Position numbers and translations under genes: made by a program. The notes under the pieces are model-generated. The model ran no database searches. It was not told the origin of the DNA and saw only the letters and a list, made by a program, of their open reading frames with translations. This document shows, piece by piece, positions 17,397 through 27,051 of a stretch of DNA of 64,000 nucleotides. Origin of the DNA: JACKAL01 sp964400355 (lineage in GTDB: Bacteria; Bdellovibrionota; Bdellovibrionia; Bdellovibrionales; JAGQZY01); contig CAYNTO010000007.1 in assembly GCA_964400355.1 (NCBI GenBank), positions 1 to 64,000 on the forward strand, in the 5' to 3' direction. Each line of letters starts with the position of its first letter. The stretch's first letter is position 1.

Positions 17397-20300
17397 TTAT
17401 AAAAAATCCTTTCCTGGCAACCACACTTTAAGCACGGAAAACAAATTTGTGAGATTGATCGGCTTTGGTAAATAATCATTGGCGCCGGAGCTTATGCACT
17501 TTTCATGATCCTCTTTCATCGCCTTGGCCGTAAGCGCGATGATCGGTAAATCCTTATAACGCCTATCGCTCATCGAACGTATTCGTTCCATCGCCTCGTA
17601 GCCGTCCATAATCGGCATCATGATGTCCATCAAGACCAGATCGATTGCCGAGTTATTTTGTACAGCCTCAACCGCTTCGCGCCCGTTCTTGGCGATTTGT
17701 ACGTTCATTCCCCGAGTTTCCAAAGCATTGGTGAGCGCAAACACGTTGCGAAGATCATCATCGACAAGCAATACCGTCTTGTCTTTAAAGATAAAATCTT
17801 GCGAGCGGAGGTTTTGCAGCATCATGCGCTTTTCCTCCGGCAGCATAGATTCAATACGATGAAGAAACAGGTTCACCTCGTCGAGCAGGCGCTCTGGCGA
17901 TCGCGCTCCCTTTACGATAATGCTCTCGGTGAATTTTTTTAAATGCGTTTCTTCTTCAATGGTCAGATCTTTGGCCGTATATATCACAACCGGTGGGAGT
18001 GCCACACTCATCGCATTTAACTGCTCGAGCAACTCCAGTCCTGAAGTATCGGGCAGATTGAGGTCAACGATTATGCAGTCGAAAATCTTCTGTTGAATCT
18101 GATCTATAGCTTGTACGCCTGTTCCCACAGAAACCACTTCCACATCATCGCCCGCAATCAGTTCAGTTATAGCCATACGCTGATTGCGGTCGTCTTCGAT
18201 GAGAAGCACACGGCGCAATTTATCGGAGATTAAATGCTCAATACGTTCTAAAGCCGAACTCACTTTTTCCATAGTGACGGGCTTTGTGAGATAGCCCAAT
18301 GCACCCATCTTTAGAGCACTGAGTTGATGGTCCAAGCCCGAAATCATATGGACCGGCACATGTCTCAGATGGGGCATCTGCTTGATCATCTCAAGAAGCC
18401 CCAGGCCACTAATCCCCGGGATTTTGATGTCGAGTAAAATCGCTCCCGGAGTGAACGCCTGGAGAATGGCCAGAGCCAACTCCCCATCGCCCGCTTCCAG
18501 CGCATGAAATCCATATTCCTTAGCAGTCATCACAACAGCTTTACGGAACTGCTGATCATCCTCAACGATGAGAAGTGTTTTTGCATCTTTGGGAATTTTG
18601 GCAATTATTGCCTTCACTTTATTGTTGATATCCGCGAGTTCATCCACGGTGGTCTTGCGATCGGACATCGGCGGTGCATAGCTCACCTGCTGCGCTGGAA
18701 CCGCCGATCCACCTGAGGGCGCTTTATCTGAATTGGATGCCGCCTTCTGCTTGGGAAGATCTGTGGGCACAGTGACACTGAATTCACTGCCTTTGTCTTT
18801 TTCGCTCTTGAGATCGATGGTACCACCGAGAAGGCCGGCGAGTTCTTTCGAGATAGTGAGTCCAAGTCCCGTACCACCGTAACGGCGACTGATAGATGTA
18901 TCCTCTTGTTCAAAAGCATCGAAAATTAGTTTTTGTTTTTCTACGGAAATACCGATTCCCGTATCTCGCACCGCCAACTTGATATCGGTGTCGGAAACTT
19001 TTTCGACGGCAAATGTGATCGTCCCCTTTTCGGTGAACTTGATGGCGTTTGAGATAAAGTTTCGCAGAATCTGCTCGAGACGCTGACGATCGGTGAACAG
19101 ATCAAAATCTTTAACGTCTGATTTAAACTCCATTTTCCAATCTAAGTGGGAGGTCATCATCTGGGGTTCAAAGCTCTTTTTTACTTGTTGAATGAACTCC
19201 TGTATGGCGAACTTTTCCGGTCGCATGGTGAGCTTTTTTGCTTCGATCTTGGAGAGATCCAAGATGTCATTAATGAGCGTGAGCAGGTCATTCCCAGCGC
19301 GGTGGATCGACCCTACGAATTCGAGTTGCTGCTCGGAGAGATTGCGCTCTTTGTTTTCGGTAAGAAGCGACGACAATATCAAAAGACCATTGAGCGGAGT
19401 TCTCAATTCGTGGGACATGTTGGCCAGAAACTCGGATTTGTATTGGCTAATTCTCTGCAGATCTGTGGCCTTTTCTTTAAGCTGCAAATGCATTTGCTCC
19501 AACTCCGAATTTTTAATATGCATCGCCTGCTGCTGAGTTTCGAGAGCCCGCGTTTGCTGCTCCAGCTCTTCGTTGTTAGTTTTGAGTTCTTCCTGCTGAG
19601 TTTGCAACTCTTCGGCCTGCTGTTGGGTTTCCTCAAGAAGGTGCTGGACGCGAGTTCGCGATTGGGCAGCACTGATGCCAATGCCAATCACTTCGTGGAC
19701 ACTCTCAAGTATTTTGAGTTCCTCCTCGGGCAGAGGGCGGAAGGAGGCCATTTCGATAATTCCCAACATGTGTCCCTGGAACTGCAGAGGAAAGAAGATC
19801 AGGGCCTTAGGAGCCGCTTCGCCCAGCGCCGATTCGATCTTCCAATAGTCCGTTGGGACTTCGGTCAGCTGATGAAGCCGAAGGCGATTGATCGCCGATG
19901 TAATAAGACTCTCTCCGACAACAATTTTGTTTGTGTCCAGATGAGTTCCCTTGGCCGATAGAGCTTCGAGCTTTCCGTAGTTACGAATATAGAGCTTCGC
20001 GGCCAAAATATCGAAATGCTCGATCAAATATTCTAAGATCGCATCGCCGGCCTCATTGAGCATCAGATCGCCCGAGATAATTTTACCCAAATCTGCCGAA
20101 TGCTTTTCCATGGCGGCCACTCGGGCCCGCTCAGCGATCTCTCGTTGAATGCGCAGCTGGTTGTTACGAAACTGTAGCAAACTGTAACCGACCGCTCCCA
20201 AACTCGTTACCGATGTGATTACCAGGATGAGGTAAAACAGAATAGTGTAGTACTGAGAATTTTGCACCCGGATGTTGTAGCGCTCCTGCGTGTATCTGGT

Positions 20301-20798
20301 GAGTTCAGCCAATAGCGTCTCAACTACTTTGAGCGTTTGCCGGCTTTCGGCGATGAGGACATTCCAATCCCGAGTGTCTTTGTCGCGAGACTTCATCTTA
20401 ATAACGAGTTGATCCAGAGCTTCGATTTTTTTATCCACAGCAGTCTTCAATGGTGGAATGAACTCTCGAACATACACGTCGCCCACGGTAAGATTGTCGA
20501 GTTTGGAAATATTGCCTCGAGTGGCGCCCAACTGCTCACTGTAATAATCGAGGAACTCCTGGCGTTCCGCCAATCGATAACTCAGGATCTGCGCATCCAT
20601 TCTGGCAATGTTCAATTTAAGGTTTTCGAGAAGGGTAAGCATCTCACCACGGCGATTGGCATAGTCGTTTTCCTCTTGAAGTGTGCTAAAGCTGCTATAC
20701 AGCAGCACTGCACCCATGGTGAGAACAGCAATCATTAGACCCGATAGGCCTAAAAATCGAGTTTGAGAGGAATCCGTCGCGGTTTTTGTTTCGGGCAT
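17397..20798 (-). CDS. Membrane hybrid histidine kinase, CHASE3-GAF-HisKA-HATPase-3xREC
   Basis: 1133 residues. A transmembrane helix (about 18-37) and a second (186-209) enclose a helical periplasmic CHASE3-type sensor. A GAF-like domain (about 240-378) and a long Gln/Glu-rich coiled coil (380-452) follow. The kinase core has His463 in NMSHELRTPL, FISNAIKF, DTGIGI and GGTGLGL. After a linker come three receivers with Asp790 (LLDIKIP), Asp912 (VDLNLP) and Asp1058 (LMDIMMP); all have the expected Lys. This multi-receiver layout suits a phosphorelay. It is the first gene of the signalling operon. The 197 bp upstream hold the promoter and a small inverted repeat. Confidence 0.94.
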   Translation of the reverse strand: MPETKTATDSSQTRFLGLSGLMIAVLTMGAVLLYSSFSTLQEENDYANRRGEMLTLLENLKLNIARMDAQILSYRLAERQEFLDYYSEQLGATRGNISKLDNLTVGDVYVREFIPPLKTAVDKKIEALDQLVIKMKSRDKDTRDWNVLIAESRQTLKVVETLLAELTRYTQERYNIRVQNSQYYTILFYLILVITSVTSLGAVGYSLLQFRNNQLRIQREIAERARVAAMEKHSADLGKIISGDLMLNEAGDAILEYLIEHFDILAAKLYIRNYGKLEALSAKGTHLDTNKIVVGESLITSAINRLRLHQLTEVPTDYWKIESALGEAAPKALIFFPLQFQGHMLGIIEMASFRPLPEEELKILESVHEVIGIGISAAQSRTRVQHLLEETQQQAEELQTQQEELKTNNEELEQQTRALETQQQAMHIKNSELEQMHLQLKEKATDLQRISQYKSEFLANMSHELRTPLNGLLILSSLLTENKERNLSEQQLEFVGSIHRAGNDLLTLINDILDLSKIEAKKLTMRPEKFAIQEFIQQVKKSFEPQMMTSHLDWKMEFKSDVKDFDLFTDRQRLEQILRNFISNAIKFTEKGTITFAVEKVSDTDIKLAVRDTGIGISVEKQKLIFDAFEQEDTSISRRYGGTGLGLTISKELAGLLGGTIDLKSEKDKGSEFSVTVPTDLPKQKAASNSDKAPSGGSAVPAQQVSYAPPMSDRKTTVDELADINNKVKAIIAKIPKDAKTLLIVEDDQQFRKAVVMTAKEYGFHALEAGDGELALAILQAFTPGAILLDIKIPGISGLGLLEMIKQMPHLRHVPVHMISGLDHQLSALKMGALGYLTKPVTMEKVSSALERIEHLISDKLRRVLLIEDDRNQRMAITELIAGDDVEVVSVGTGVQAIDQIQQKIFDCIIVDLNLPDTSGLELLEQLNAMSVALPPVVIYTAKDLTIEEETHLKKFTESIIVKGARSPERLLDEVNLFLHRIESMLPEEKRMMLQNLRSQDFIFKDKTVLLVDDDLRNVFALTNALETRGMNVQIAKNGREAVEAVQNNSAIDLVLMDIMMPIMDGYEAMERIRSMSDRRYKDLPIIALTAKAMKEDHEKCISSGANDYLPKPINLTNLFSVLKVWLPGKDFL

Positions 20799-20809
20799 AG
20801 CTCATCCAA

Positions 20810-20827
20810 TTCACGTTTATCCGTGAA
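20810..20827. repeat. Inverted repeat in the leader of the kinase operon
   Basis: TTCACG-(6 nt)-CGTGAA lies 11 nt upstream of the kinase start, next to the ribosome-binding region. It could be an operator half-site pair or a small leader hairpin. The rest of 20799-20995 is A/T-rich and shows no gene. Confidence 0.35.
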
Positions 20828-20995
20828 ATAATTTTTATTTTCGAAATGTATTTAGAATGAAATCTGGTTCCAATCTAGTACAGCAAAGGCTAGTTTTTAA
20901 GCAAAAAACCAATTGTGTAGAAATCTGCAAATTTGTCTCAACTTCAGTCCAATCTCCACGCCTTAACTGCTGAAAAATCAAACTCTCTAAACCCG

Positions 20996-21679
20996 TCATG
21001 CGTCATTTTTTCGCAATGAAAAGTAGCAGATCCGCTGACGTTTGTTGAGAAACAAACTTTCAAACTGTGTTTTAAAATTCGCCTGTGCCCACACCGACCG
21101 GTGTAGGTCTTCGGTGTAGCCCAATAGAGTGAACGGTGATTGGCGAATCCGCGATGTGGCGGTTAAAAAATACTCATGGTGATCGGTCTTAAACTCGAGC
21201 ACCCCGCCCGGCTTTAAAACCGTATGGGCGGAGTTTAAAAAATCCGTGGATATCAGCCGATTCTTCTGCTGCCGTTTCTTGGGCCATGGATCTGGAAAGT
21301 GAATAATAATTTTTTCAACTTCGTTAGGAGCAAAGTACTCCGTAAGCAGTTTGACCGAGCCAAGAACCATACGCGCATTGACACAGTCGTGACTGCGCGT
21401 GCGGGAAATACTTTGCACAAGTGTTTTAAATTTAATCTCAAAACCAACCAAAGAGACGTCAGGATTAGATTGGGCGTAATGGGCAAAGTGAGTACCGTTT
21501 CCAGTACCGATTTCCACATGCAAGGGATTTTGGTTTTGAAAGACCTGGGACGACCACTGCGATGGTAACGATTTCGCACGCGGCTCGGTAAGAACCCACT
21601 GGTCATAATCGCCCATCTTCTGGATATAGGGATTGATGAACTTTCTGTTTTCCAGTCGACGTACCAGGTTCAATTCCAT
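20996..21679 (-). CDS. trmB: tRNA (guanine-N7-)-methyltransferase
   Basis: 227 residues. TrmB methylates G46 in the variable loop of tRNAs using SAM. The SAM loop is VEIGTGNGTHFAHYA. The family hallmark HFPDPWPKKRQQKNRL holds the catalytic/binding Asp and the basic tRNA-contact residues, followed by GGVLEFKTDHHEYF and the C-terminal TQFE segment. It is a single gene, divergent from ggt across 118 bp. Confidence 0.96.
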   Translation of the reverse strand: MELNLVRRLENRKFINPYIQKMGDYDQWVLTEPRAKSLPSQWSSQVFQNQNPLHVEIGTGNGTHFAHYAQSNPDVSLVGFEIKFKTLVQSISRTRSHDCVNARMVLGSVKLLTEYFAPNEVEKIIIHFPDPWPKKRQQKNRLISTDFLNSAHTVLKPGGVLEFKTDHHEYFLTATSRIRQSPFTLLGYTEDLHRSVWAQANFKTQFESLFLNKRQRICYFSLRKNDA

Positions 21680-21797
21680 AAATGCGAAGTACCAAATTTA
21701 TAAAAAGACATCAACAAGTTGCTAGTTTTTCTGCACATTTGTAATCTATTCTCGCCCCATCCCAGATTAGGCTCGTCCTCCACAGGAAAGGAAAACC

Positions 21798-23453
21798 ATG
21801 AGTTCTTGGATTGTCTCGATCACCTTGTTTTTGGCGGTTTTAAACACCACACCCCAGTGCTTCGCGCTCACCGAGGACACTCAAAATCTCATGGTGGCGG
21901 TACCGTCGCGACATGCGGTGGATACAGCTCGTAAAATAGCTGGCGCTGGTGGAAATGTTATCGATGTGGCTGTGGGCATCGAGCTGGTGCTCTCTGTAAC
22001 CCTCCCCTACTACGCCTCACTAGGTGGCGGCGGTTTTGCCATGATTCGCATAAATGGCAACCATCATGCCGTGGACTTTCGTGAAACCGCACCTCAAGCG
22101 ACACACGCCGATTATTATAAAAATTTAGGTAAAGATGCGTCTGTCAACGGCCCTTTTGCCGTTGCCGTTCCCGGAATACCCGCCGGGCTATGGGCCATAC
22201 ACGAAAAATATGGGAAACTAAAATGGAAGACCCTCTTTGACGACGCCATCCGCTTGGCTGAGGACGGGTTCCCGGTGAGCGGCGAATGGGCGCGCATCAC
22301 CAAAATGGAATTCAAAAATTTTAATCGCTCTGGAAAGAAATATTTTGCCAAGGACAATTCTTACCTCAACCCCGGCGACGTGCTCCGGCAACCGCAATTG
22401 GCTCAGGCGCTCAAGGAACTTCGCGACAAAGGCGCTAAAGGATTTTACCAAGGCGCCGTCGCAAAAGACATCATCGAAAGTGTGAACAGCATGGGCGGCG
22501 CTCTCAGTGAAAAGGATTTTGCCAACTATAATGTGCGCTGGCTCAAGCCGATGGAGGCCCAATTCAACGATCACACTATTTACATGATGCCACCGCCCTC
22601 GAGCAGTGGAGTGGTCACTAGCGCACTCATCGAACTGCTCAAAAATCCACTTTCCAAAAAAACCATTCCCTTTGGAACGAGTGACTATCACTTTTTGGCA
22701 GAAATAATGAAGATCGCGTACCGCGGGCGCTCCACGCTGGGTGATCCCGACTTTCATAAAAATCCGTCGTTTCATTTGTTGTCCAAGTCCTATCTTTCAC
22801 CGCTGTCAAAAGAGTTGAGCCTCAGGAAACGTATTTCATTAAAGCCTCTGAATGAAAAAAAGATCAGCGGCGAGCACAACGAGACCACCAACTTTACCGT
22901 GATGGATCGTGCCGGAAATGCGATAGTGATGACAATTACACTCAATGGTTACTATGGCTCTGGAGTCACTTCGGCGAAATACGGAATTGCGCTTAACAAC
23001 GAGATGGACGACTTTACCACAAATCTCGAGGCGCCCAACATGTATGGATTGATTCAGGGGACAGGGAATTTGGTAGCGCCCGGAAAAAGACCGTTGAGTT
23101 CGATGAGTCCAACTATCATTACGAAAAACGGTGAGACGGTCTTAGCACTGGGAGCACAGGGGGGACCGCGCATAATTAGTAGCGTTTTTCAGACTTGGTA
23201 CCGTGTACTTAACAACAAGCTGGACTTGGATCGCGCCATTCAGACTCCCCGAGTGCATCACCAATTTCAACCCGACATGATTTATACCGATAGTTTTATG
23301 TCCCCAGATACACGTAGCGGACTAGAAAAGTTGGGACACAAAATAGAAACGTCATGGCCCGCGAAGGTGAACGGTGTTCAGCGCGATCCCTCACGTAAAG
23401 TTTTGAGTGGCGCCTTTGATGCTCGCGGAGAGGGTGCCGCCGGCGGAATTTAA
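21798..23453 (+). CDS. ggt: Gamma-glutamyltransferase / glutathione hydrolase
   Basis: 551-residue exported N-terminal-nucleophile hydrolase. The ATG has GGAAAGGAAAACC upstream and opens a signal peptide ending near CFALTED. The autoprocessing/catalytic threonine is Thr363 in HNETTNFTV, dividing the precursor into large and small subunits. Substrate-site blocks are ALGGGGF-like SLGGGGFAM (75-82), RPLSSMSPTI in the small subunit, and GAQGGPRI. It cleaves gamma-glutamyl bonds of glutathione and peptides in the periplasm. The C-terminal GDPSR-like element appears as QRDPSR near the end. It is a single gene. Confidence 0.96.
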   Translation: MSSWIVSITLFLAVLNTTPQCFALTEDTQNLMVAVPSRHAVDTARKIAGAGGNVIDVAVGIELVLSVTLPYYASLGGGGFAMIRINGNHHAVDFRETAPQATHADYYKNLGKDASVNGPFAVAVPGIPAGLWAIHEKYGKLKWKTLFDDAIRLAEDGFPVSGEWARITKMEFKNFNRSGKKYFAKDNSYLNPGDVLRQPQLAQALKELRDKGAKGFYQGAVAKDIIESVNSMGGALSEKDFANYNVRWLKPMEAQFNDHTIYMMPPPSSSGVVTSALIELLKNPLSKKTIPFGTSDYHFLAEIMKIAYRGRSTLGDPDFHKNPSFHLLSKSYLSPLSKELSLRKRISLKPLNEKKISGEHNETTNFTVMDRAGNAIVMTITLNGYYGSGVTSAKYGIALNNEMDDFTTNLEAPNMYGLIQGTGNLVAPGKRPLSSMSPTIITKNGETVLALGAQGGPRIISSVFQTWYRVLNNKLDLDRAIQTPRVHHQFQPDMIYTDSFMSPDTRSGLEKLGHKIETSWPAKVNGVQRDPSRKVLSGAFDARGEGAAGGI

Positions 23454-23546
23454 TGTGTCCGTCGTTTAAATAATAGTGTTGAATCACTTGACGGTGGGTT
23501 TTGTATCTGGATTAATTGTGGGTACAACAACTCAGGGGGTTTATCC

Positions 23547-23861
23547 ATGATCATTCGTATCGCACTTATTTTATCCACTCTTGCTCTTGTCAATTGCGCC
23601 AGCGTTGGCAGCCGTATGGGCATGGGCCTATTCTATACAAACGTAAAAGACTACACTAATGTTGAATTCGAAAACATTGGCACATCTAAAGCCGGTAAAA
23701 GCTGCGGTACCAACATTCTTGGTTTAGTGGCGATGGGGAATACCAGTATCGACGCTGCTAAGAAAAAGGGCGGCATCACTAAAGTGGCCACTGTGGATTT
23801 CGAAGGAACTTCGATTCTCGGCGTTTATTCTACAGTTTGCCTTGTTGTTCGCGGCGAATAA
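23547..23861 (+). CDS. TRL-like family lipoprotein
   Basis: 104-residue small lipoprotein. The lipobox is LVNC (Cys at 17). The mature sequence YTNVKDYTNV...GKSCGTNILGLVAMGNTSIDAAKKKGGI matches the pattern of the TRL-like family (PF13146 type), small envelope proteins of unknown role. GGGGG precedes the ATG. A strong terminator follows 12 nt after the stop, so it is a monocistronic, probably well-expressed gene. Confidence 0.85.
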   Translation: MIIRIALILSTLALVNCASVGSRMGMGLFYTNVKDYTNVEFENIGTSKAGKSCGTNILGLVAMGNTSIDAAKKKGGITKVATVDFEGTSILGVYSTVCLVVRGE

Positions 23862-23872
23862 TTCTTAAATGC

Positions 23873-23908
23873 TTCAGACAGCGTCGGTGGATGCTGTCTG
23901 AACTTTTT
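23873..23908 (+). terminator. Intrinsic terminator after the TRL-like gene
   Basis: Perfect 10-bp stem TTCAGACAGC / GCTGTCTGAA with a 10-nt loop, followed by CTTTTT. It ends at the stop of the convergent esterase gene. Confidence 0.9.
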
Positions 23909-24971
23909 ATACGACAATTTCTTTCCACACCTGCTTTAGCCAGCGCAATGCTTCGATCTTGCGTGGCGTGCTCTTAAAGTGACCTCCGTCAAATTCTGTG
24001 TAGTGGTGATCAATTTTGTGACGCTTCAATAATTCGTGAATTCGGCGCGCACCAAACTGCAAGCTATACTCATCAAATCGACCCACGTCCAAATACAAAC
24101 ATGCGGTATTTAAATTCACGATATTTTCTTCGAGAAATTCGATGGGATCTTTCTTTTTCCAGGTGGCGAATTCTTCCGCGTTGATGAACCCAGTGTTGAG
24201 ATCAATGGGATAGTTGATGGTGTCGTTACTGGTTTCACTATAGCACATAGCCATTGCTACGGCATTAAGGACTGGGAAAAACATTTTAGAGTCACGAAAC
24301 TTGGGATCTTTTAATTTTTTCTGCAAGCTTTTAACGTCTGGAATATCCTTCAATACTTCACTGGCCTTGTAATAATCTGCGAGGAGGGAAATCTCAAATA
24401 GGCTATCGGGCGCAATCGCTGCAGACACACCAAATGGTGAATTGCTTTGCGCCACGTGATAGAGAGCGCCATAGCCACCGCTCGATGCACCCAATAGGCA
24501 GCGGTACTGACGGTCTGCACGTGTAGGTAATAACTCGTCGACGGCTTTTACTATTTCTGATTGCACGTAGTCCGCGTAATTGCCACAGGCTCTGCTATTA
24601 ATGAACTGCGAGCCACCAAATGCTGTCATTGCATCCACAAAGACATGATGTGCGAGTGGAATATTTTTTTCCGCAGTCTCGCGGCCGATCGTCTCCGGGA
24701 AATTCTCTTGCAAAGTATTAAAGTTAAAGGATTGGTAGCCATTGCCGAAATACCCAGAGAGATGAAAGATCACCGGAAAGTTCCCCGCAGCGCGGGGCTT
24801 AAGGACATAGTTGGCGCGCACAGGACTATCTCCCAAGGGGTTGCCTTTGAGGGCCATGCTATCAACCCGAAGCGTGTAAACATCGAAGTCCGCCGAGCAA
24901 TAAGGAATTGGGAGTGGGATCAGAGTGTGCGCCATGCCCCAAGGATAGGGGAGCGAAATTAGAGAGTCCAC
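23907..24971 (-). CDS. Alpha/beta-hydrolase of the esterase D / PF00756 type
   Basis: 354 residues. The fold shows PVIFHLSGYFGNG (oxyanion strand, about 66-78), the nucleophile elbow GASSGGYGAL (161-170, Ser163), an acidic residue in DVGRFDEY, and the catalytic His in FDGGHFKS. This family hydrolyses acyl or feruloyl esters or S-formylglutathione-like substrates. No signal peptide is visible. Met13 is an alternative start because residues 1-12 carry no conserved element. It is a single gene divergent from the 2OG oxygenase. Confidence 0.85.
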   Translation of the reverse strand: MDSLISLPYPWGMAHTLIPLPIPYCSADFDVYTLRVDSMALKGNPLGDSPVRANYVLKPRAAGNFPVIFHLSGYFGNGYQSFNFNTLQENFPETIGRETAEKNIPLAHHVFVDAMTAFGGSQFINSRACGNYADYVQSEIVKAVDELLPTRADRQYRCLLGASSGGYGALYHVAQSNSPFGVSAAIAPDSLFEISLLADYYKASEVLKDIPDVKSLQKKLKDPKFRDSKMFFPVLNAVAMAMCYSETSNDTINYPIDLNTGFINAEEFATWKKKDPIEFLEENIVNLNTACLYLDVGRFDEYSLQFGARRIHELLKRHKIDHHYTEFDGGHFKSTPRKIEALRWLKQVWKEIVV

Positions 24972-25034
24972 GGAGCTAATTAACGTTTAGTGTCAAAAGT
25001 GGGAAAAGACCAGTGCACAGAGTATAAGCATAAG

Positions 25035-25976
25035 ATGAGCAAAAAAGTTTTAGAGCTGAGCCTAGCAGCCTATTCCCAGGGCACGAACAACGATAAAAAT
25101 AAGTTCATCGATGATCTTTTCAGCGGCCTTAAGGATTTAGGGTTTATCAATCTCATCGACCACCCTATTTCGGTGGAACTTCTCAACAAGGCGTATGCGC
25201 TGAGCGAAGAGTTCTTTCAGCTCCCACGTGACATCAAAGAACAATATTCTCTGCGCGAAAATGGTTTTCAGCGGGGTTATACACCGTTTGGAACTGAACA
25301 CGCAAAAGATAGCCCTGTCGGCGACCTCAAAGAGTTCTGGCATGTAGGACGCAATTTGCCGGCGGGCCATAAATACGAATCTCTCTATCCAAAAAATATT
25401 TGGCCCAAAGAAGTCCCTGAGTTTGGCGAGGTGTTCTCGCAAATGTACGCAGCTCTGGAATTGAGCGGCGATATTCTGCTCGAAGCACTGACCATGCCCC
25501 TCGATTTGGATAAAAATTATTTCCGCACTATGACCAAAGACGGAAATTCCATATTGCGTTTGCTCCACTACCCGCCATTACCGCCAGATCGCGATCCGCG
25601 TTCGATTCGCGCTGCCGCTCACGAGGATATCAATCTCATTACGCTTTTGGTTTCGGCCTCGGCGTCAGGTCTCGAACTCAAAGATCGAAATGGAAACTGG
25701 ATGCCAGTGGAATCTTCCAAAAATGCTATCATTGTTGATTCCGGAGATATGCTCTCGCGCATTACCAACGATGTGATTCCCTCCACCACTCATCGCGTGG
25801 TGAATCCTCCAGATGCAAAGAGCAGTCGATACTCTATGCCGTACTTTATGCACCCCAATCCAGAAGCAATGCTCACCTGCCTACCATCATGCAAAGGGGC
25901 AGGCGCTAAATATACGGATATACTTGCAGAGGATTTTTTAAAGCAGAGACTGCGCGAAATAGGACTTCTCAAATAA
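25035..25976 (+). CDS. 2-oxoglutarate/Fe(II)-dependent oxygenase, isopenicillin-N-synthase-like
   Basis: 313 residues. The N-terminal DIOX_N-like region contains LFSGLKDLGFINLIDH. The jelly-roll core carries the iron triad as HEDINL (His and Asp) and the distal THRV His, with RYSMPYF supplying the Arg-x-Ser that binds the 2-oxoglutarate carboxylate. LRLLHYPP is also typical. The substrate may be an amino acid, peptide or small metabolite. The ATG at 25035 fits the family N-terminus; a GTG at 24990 would add 15 residues. Neither has a strong Shine-Dalgarno. It is convergent with aroC. Confidence 0.9.
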   Translation: MSKKVLELSLAAYSQGTNNDKNKFIDDLFSGLKDLGFINLIDHPISVELLNKAYALSEEFFQLPRDIKEQYSLRENGFQRGYTPFGTEHAKDSPVGDLKEFWHVGRNLPAGHKYESLYPKNIWPKEVPEFGEVFSQMYAALELSGDILLEALTMPLDLDKNYFRTMTKDGNSILRLLHYPPLPPDRDPRSIRAAAHEDINLITLLVSASASGLELKDRNGNWMPVESSKNAIIVDSGDMLSRITNDVIPSTTHRVVNPPDAKSSRYSMPYFMHPNPEAMLTCLPSCKGAGAKYTDILAEDFLKQRLREIGLLK

Positions 25977-26001
25977 GACTTTTTTGACAAGCCTTCGCCA
26001 G

Positions 26002-27051
26002 TTAGATCTTATTGCCTCGACGAGCCAACTCCAGATCGGCAAGCACCGCCCACGCCATACTTTCTATGATCGGCACTGCTCGCGGCAGTACGCAGGGATC
26101 ATGGCGACCCGCTTTGGCCATTTCACCGATCGTAGAAGTGGGTTTAAAACCCACGCCAAAAATAACTTCGTCGCCAGTGGAAATCCCACCGCGAATGCCA
26201 CCGTAGCTTTTTGAAGTCTTTGATGTGTGAAGAGACGAACCTTTTTGCGAAACCAAATCCTTCCCCCCTCCGATCTCAAAACTACAGGTTGCACCGATGC
26301 TCATCATACCATAAGCCAATTTAGATTTGAGCTTTTCAAACACCGGTTCGCCCAAGCCTTGCGGGCAACCTGCAATCCATGTTTCAATAACGCCGCCGTA
26401 GCTATCGCCCGTCTGTTTCGCTTCACGGAGGGTGTCGGCAACCGGGGCCTGCGTGGGAAAACGAGCCACATAGGATTCGATAACAGCTTCATCTTTCCAC
26501 TCAGACTGCCATTTTTTAAGATCGGATTCATTCATCTTCATTTCACCAATTTGAGATACAAAAGACCGAACGATCATCTCGGGATAGAGTGAACGCAAAA
26601 ACATGCGTCCCACCGTGCCGGCTATCACGCGGGCGGCTGTTTCCCGGGCGCTGGCGCGCCCACCACCACGGTGATCTGCATGACCAAATTTCTCAAGCCA
26701 TACATCGTCCGCGTGTCCTACGCGTGGGTTTGCCTTGATGGAGTCGTAATCATGAGATCGCTGATTTTTGTTACGAATCACACACGCAATGGGAGTTCCT
26801 AGGGTGCGTCCATCAAAAACGCCAGACACTACCTCAACATCATCGGCTTCATTGCGATCGGTGACGAGAACCTCTTTAGTTGCAGAGTCCTGTTGGCCAG
26901 GGCGGCGGCGATTCATTTGTGTGACCAAAAGATCATGATCCCATAGCACCCCTGCTGGGCAGCCATCAATCACCACGCCGATGGCTGCGCCATGGCTTTC
27001 GCCAAAAGTCGTCCAGCGAAAATAATTTCCAAAACTGTTGGCATCGCTCAC
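26002..27051 (-). CDS. aroC: Chorismate synthase
   Basis: 349 residues. It converts EPSP to chorismate with reduced FMN, the last shikimate step. The N-terminal signature GNYFRWTTFGESHGAAIGVVIDGCPAG, the RRRPGQ segment, GRASARETAARV and SYGGIRGGIS are canonical. The GTG at 27051 is preferred: it overlaps the upstream stop as GTGA and has GAGGAG 8 nt before it, and it gives the family N-terminus; the in-frame ATG at 27072 adds seven non-conserved residues. It is the last gene of the aro cluster. Confidence 0.97.
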   Translation of the reverse strand: MSDANSFGNYFRWTTFGESHGAAIGVVIDGCPAGVLWDHDLLVTQMNRRRPGQQDSATKEVLVTDRNEADDVEVVSGVFDGRTLGTPIACVIRNKNQRSHDYDSIKANPRVGHADDVWLEKFGHADHRGGGRASARETAARVIAGTVGRMFLRSLYPEMIVRSFVSQIGEMKMNESDLKKWQSEWKDEAVIESYVARFPTQAPVADTLREAKQTGDSYGGVIETWIAGCPQGLGEPVFEKLKSKLAYGMMSIGATCSFEIGGGKDLVSQKGSSLHTSKTSKSYGGIRGGISTGDEVIFGVGFKPTSTIGEMAKAGRHDPCVLPRAVPIIESMAWAVLADLELARRGNKI

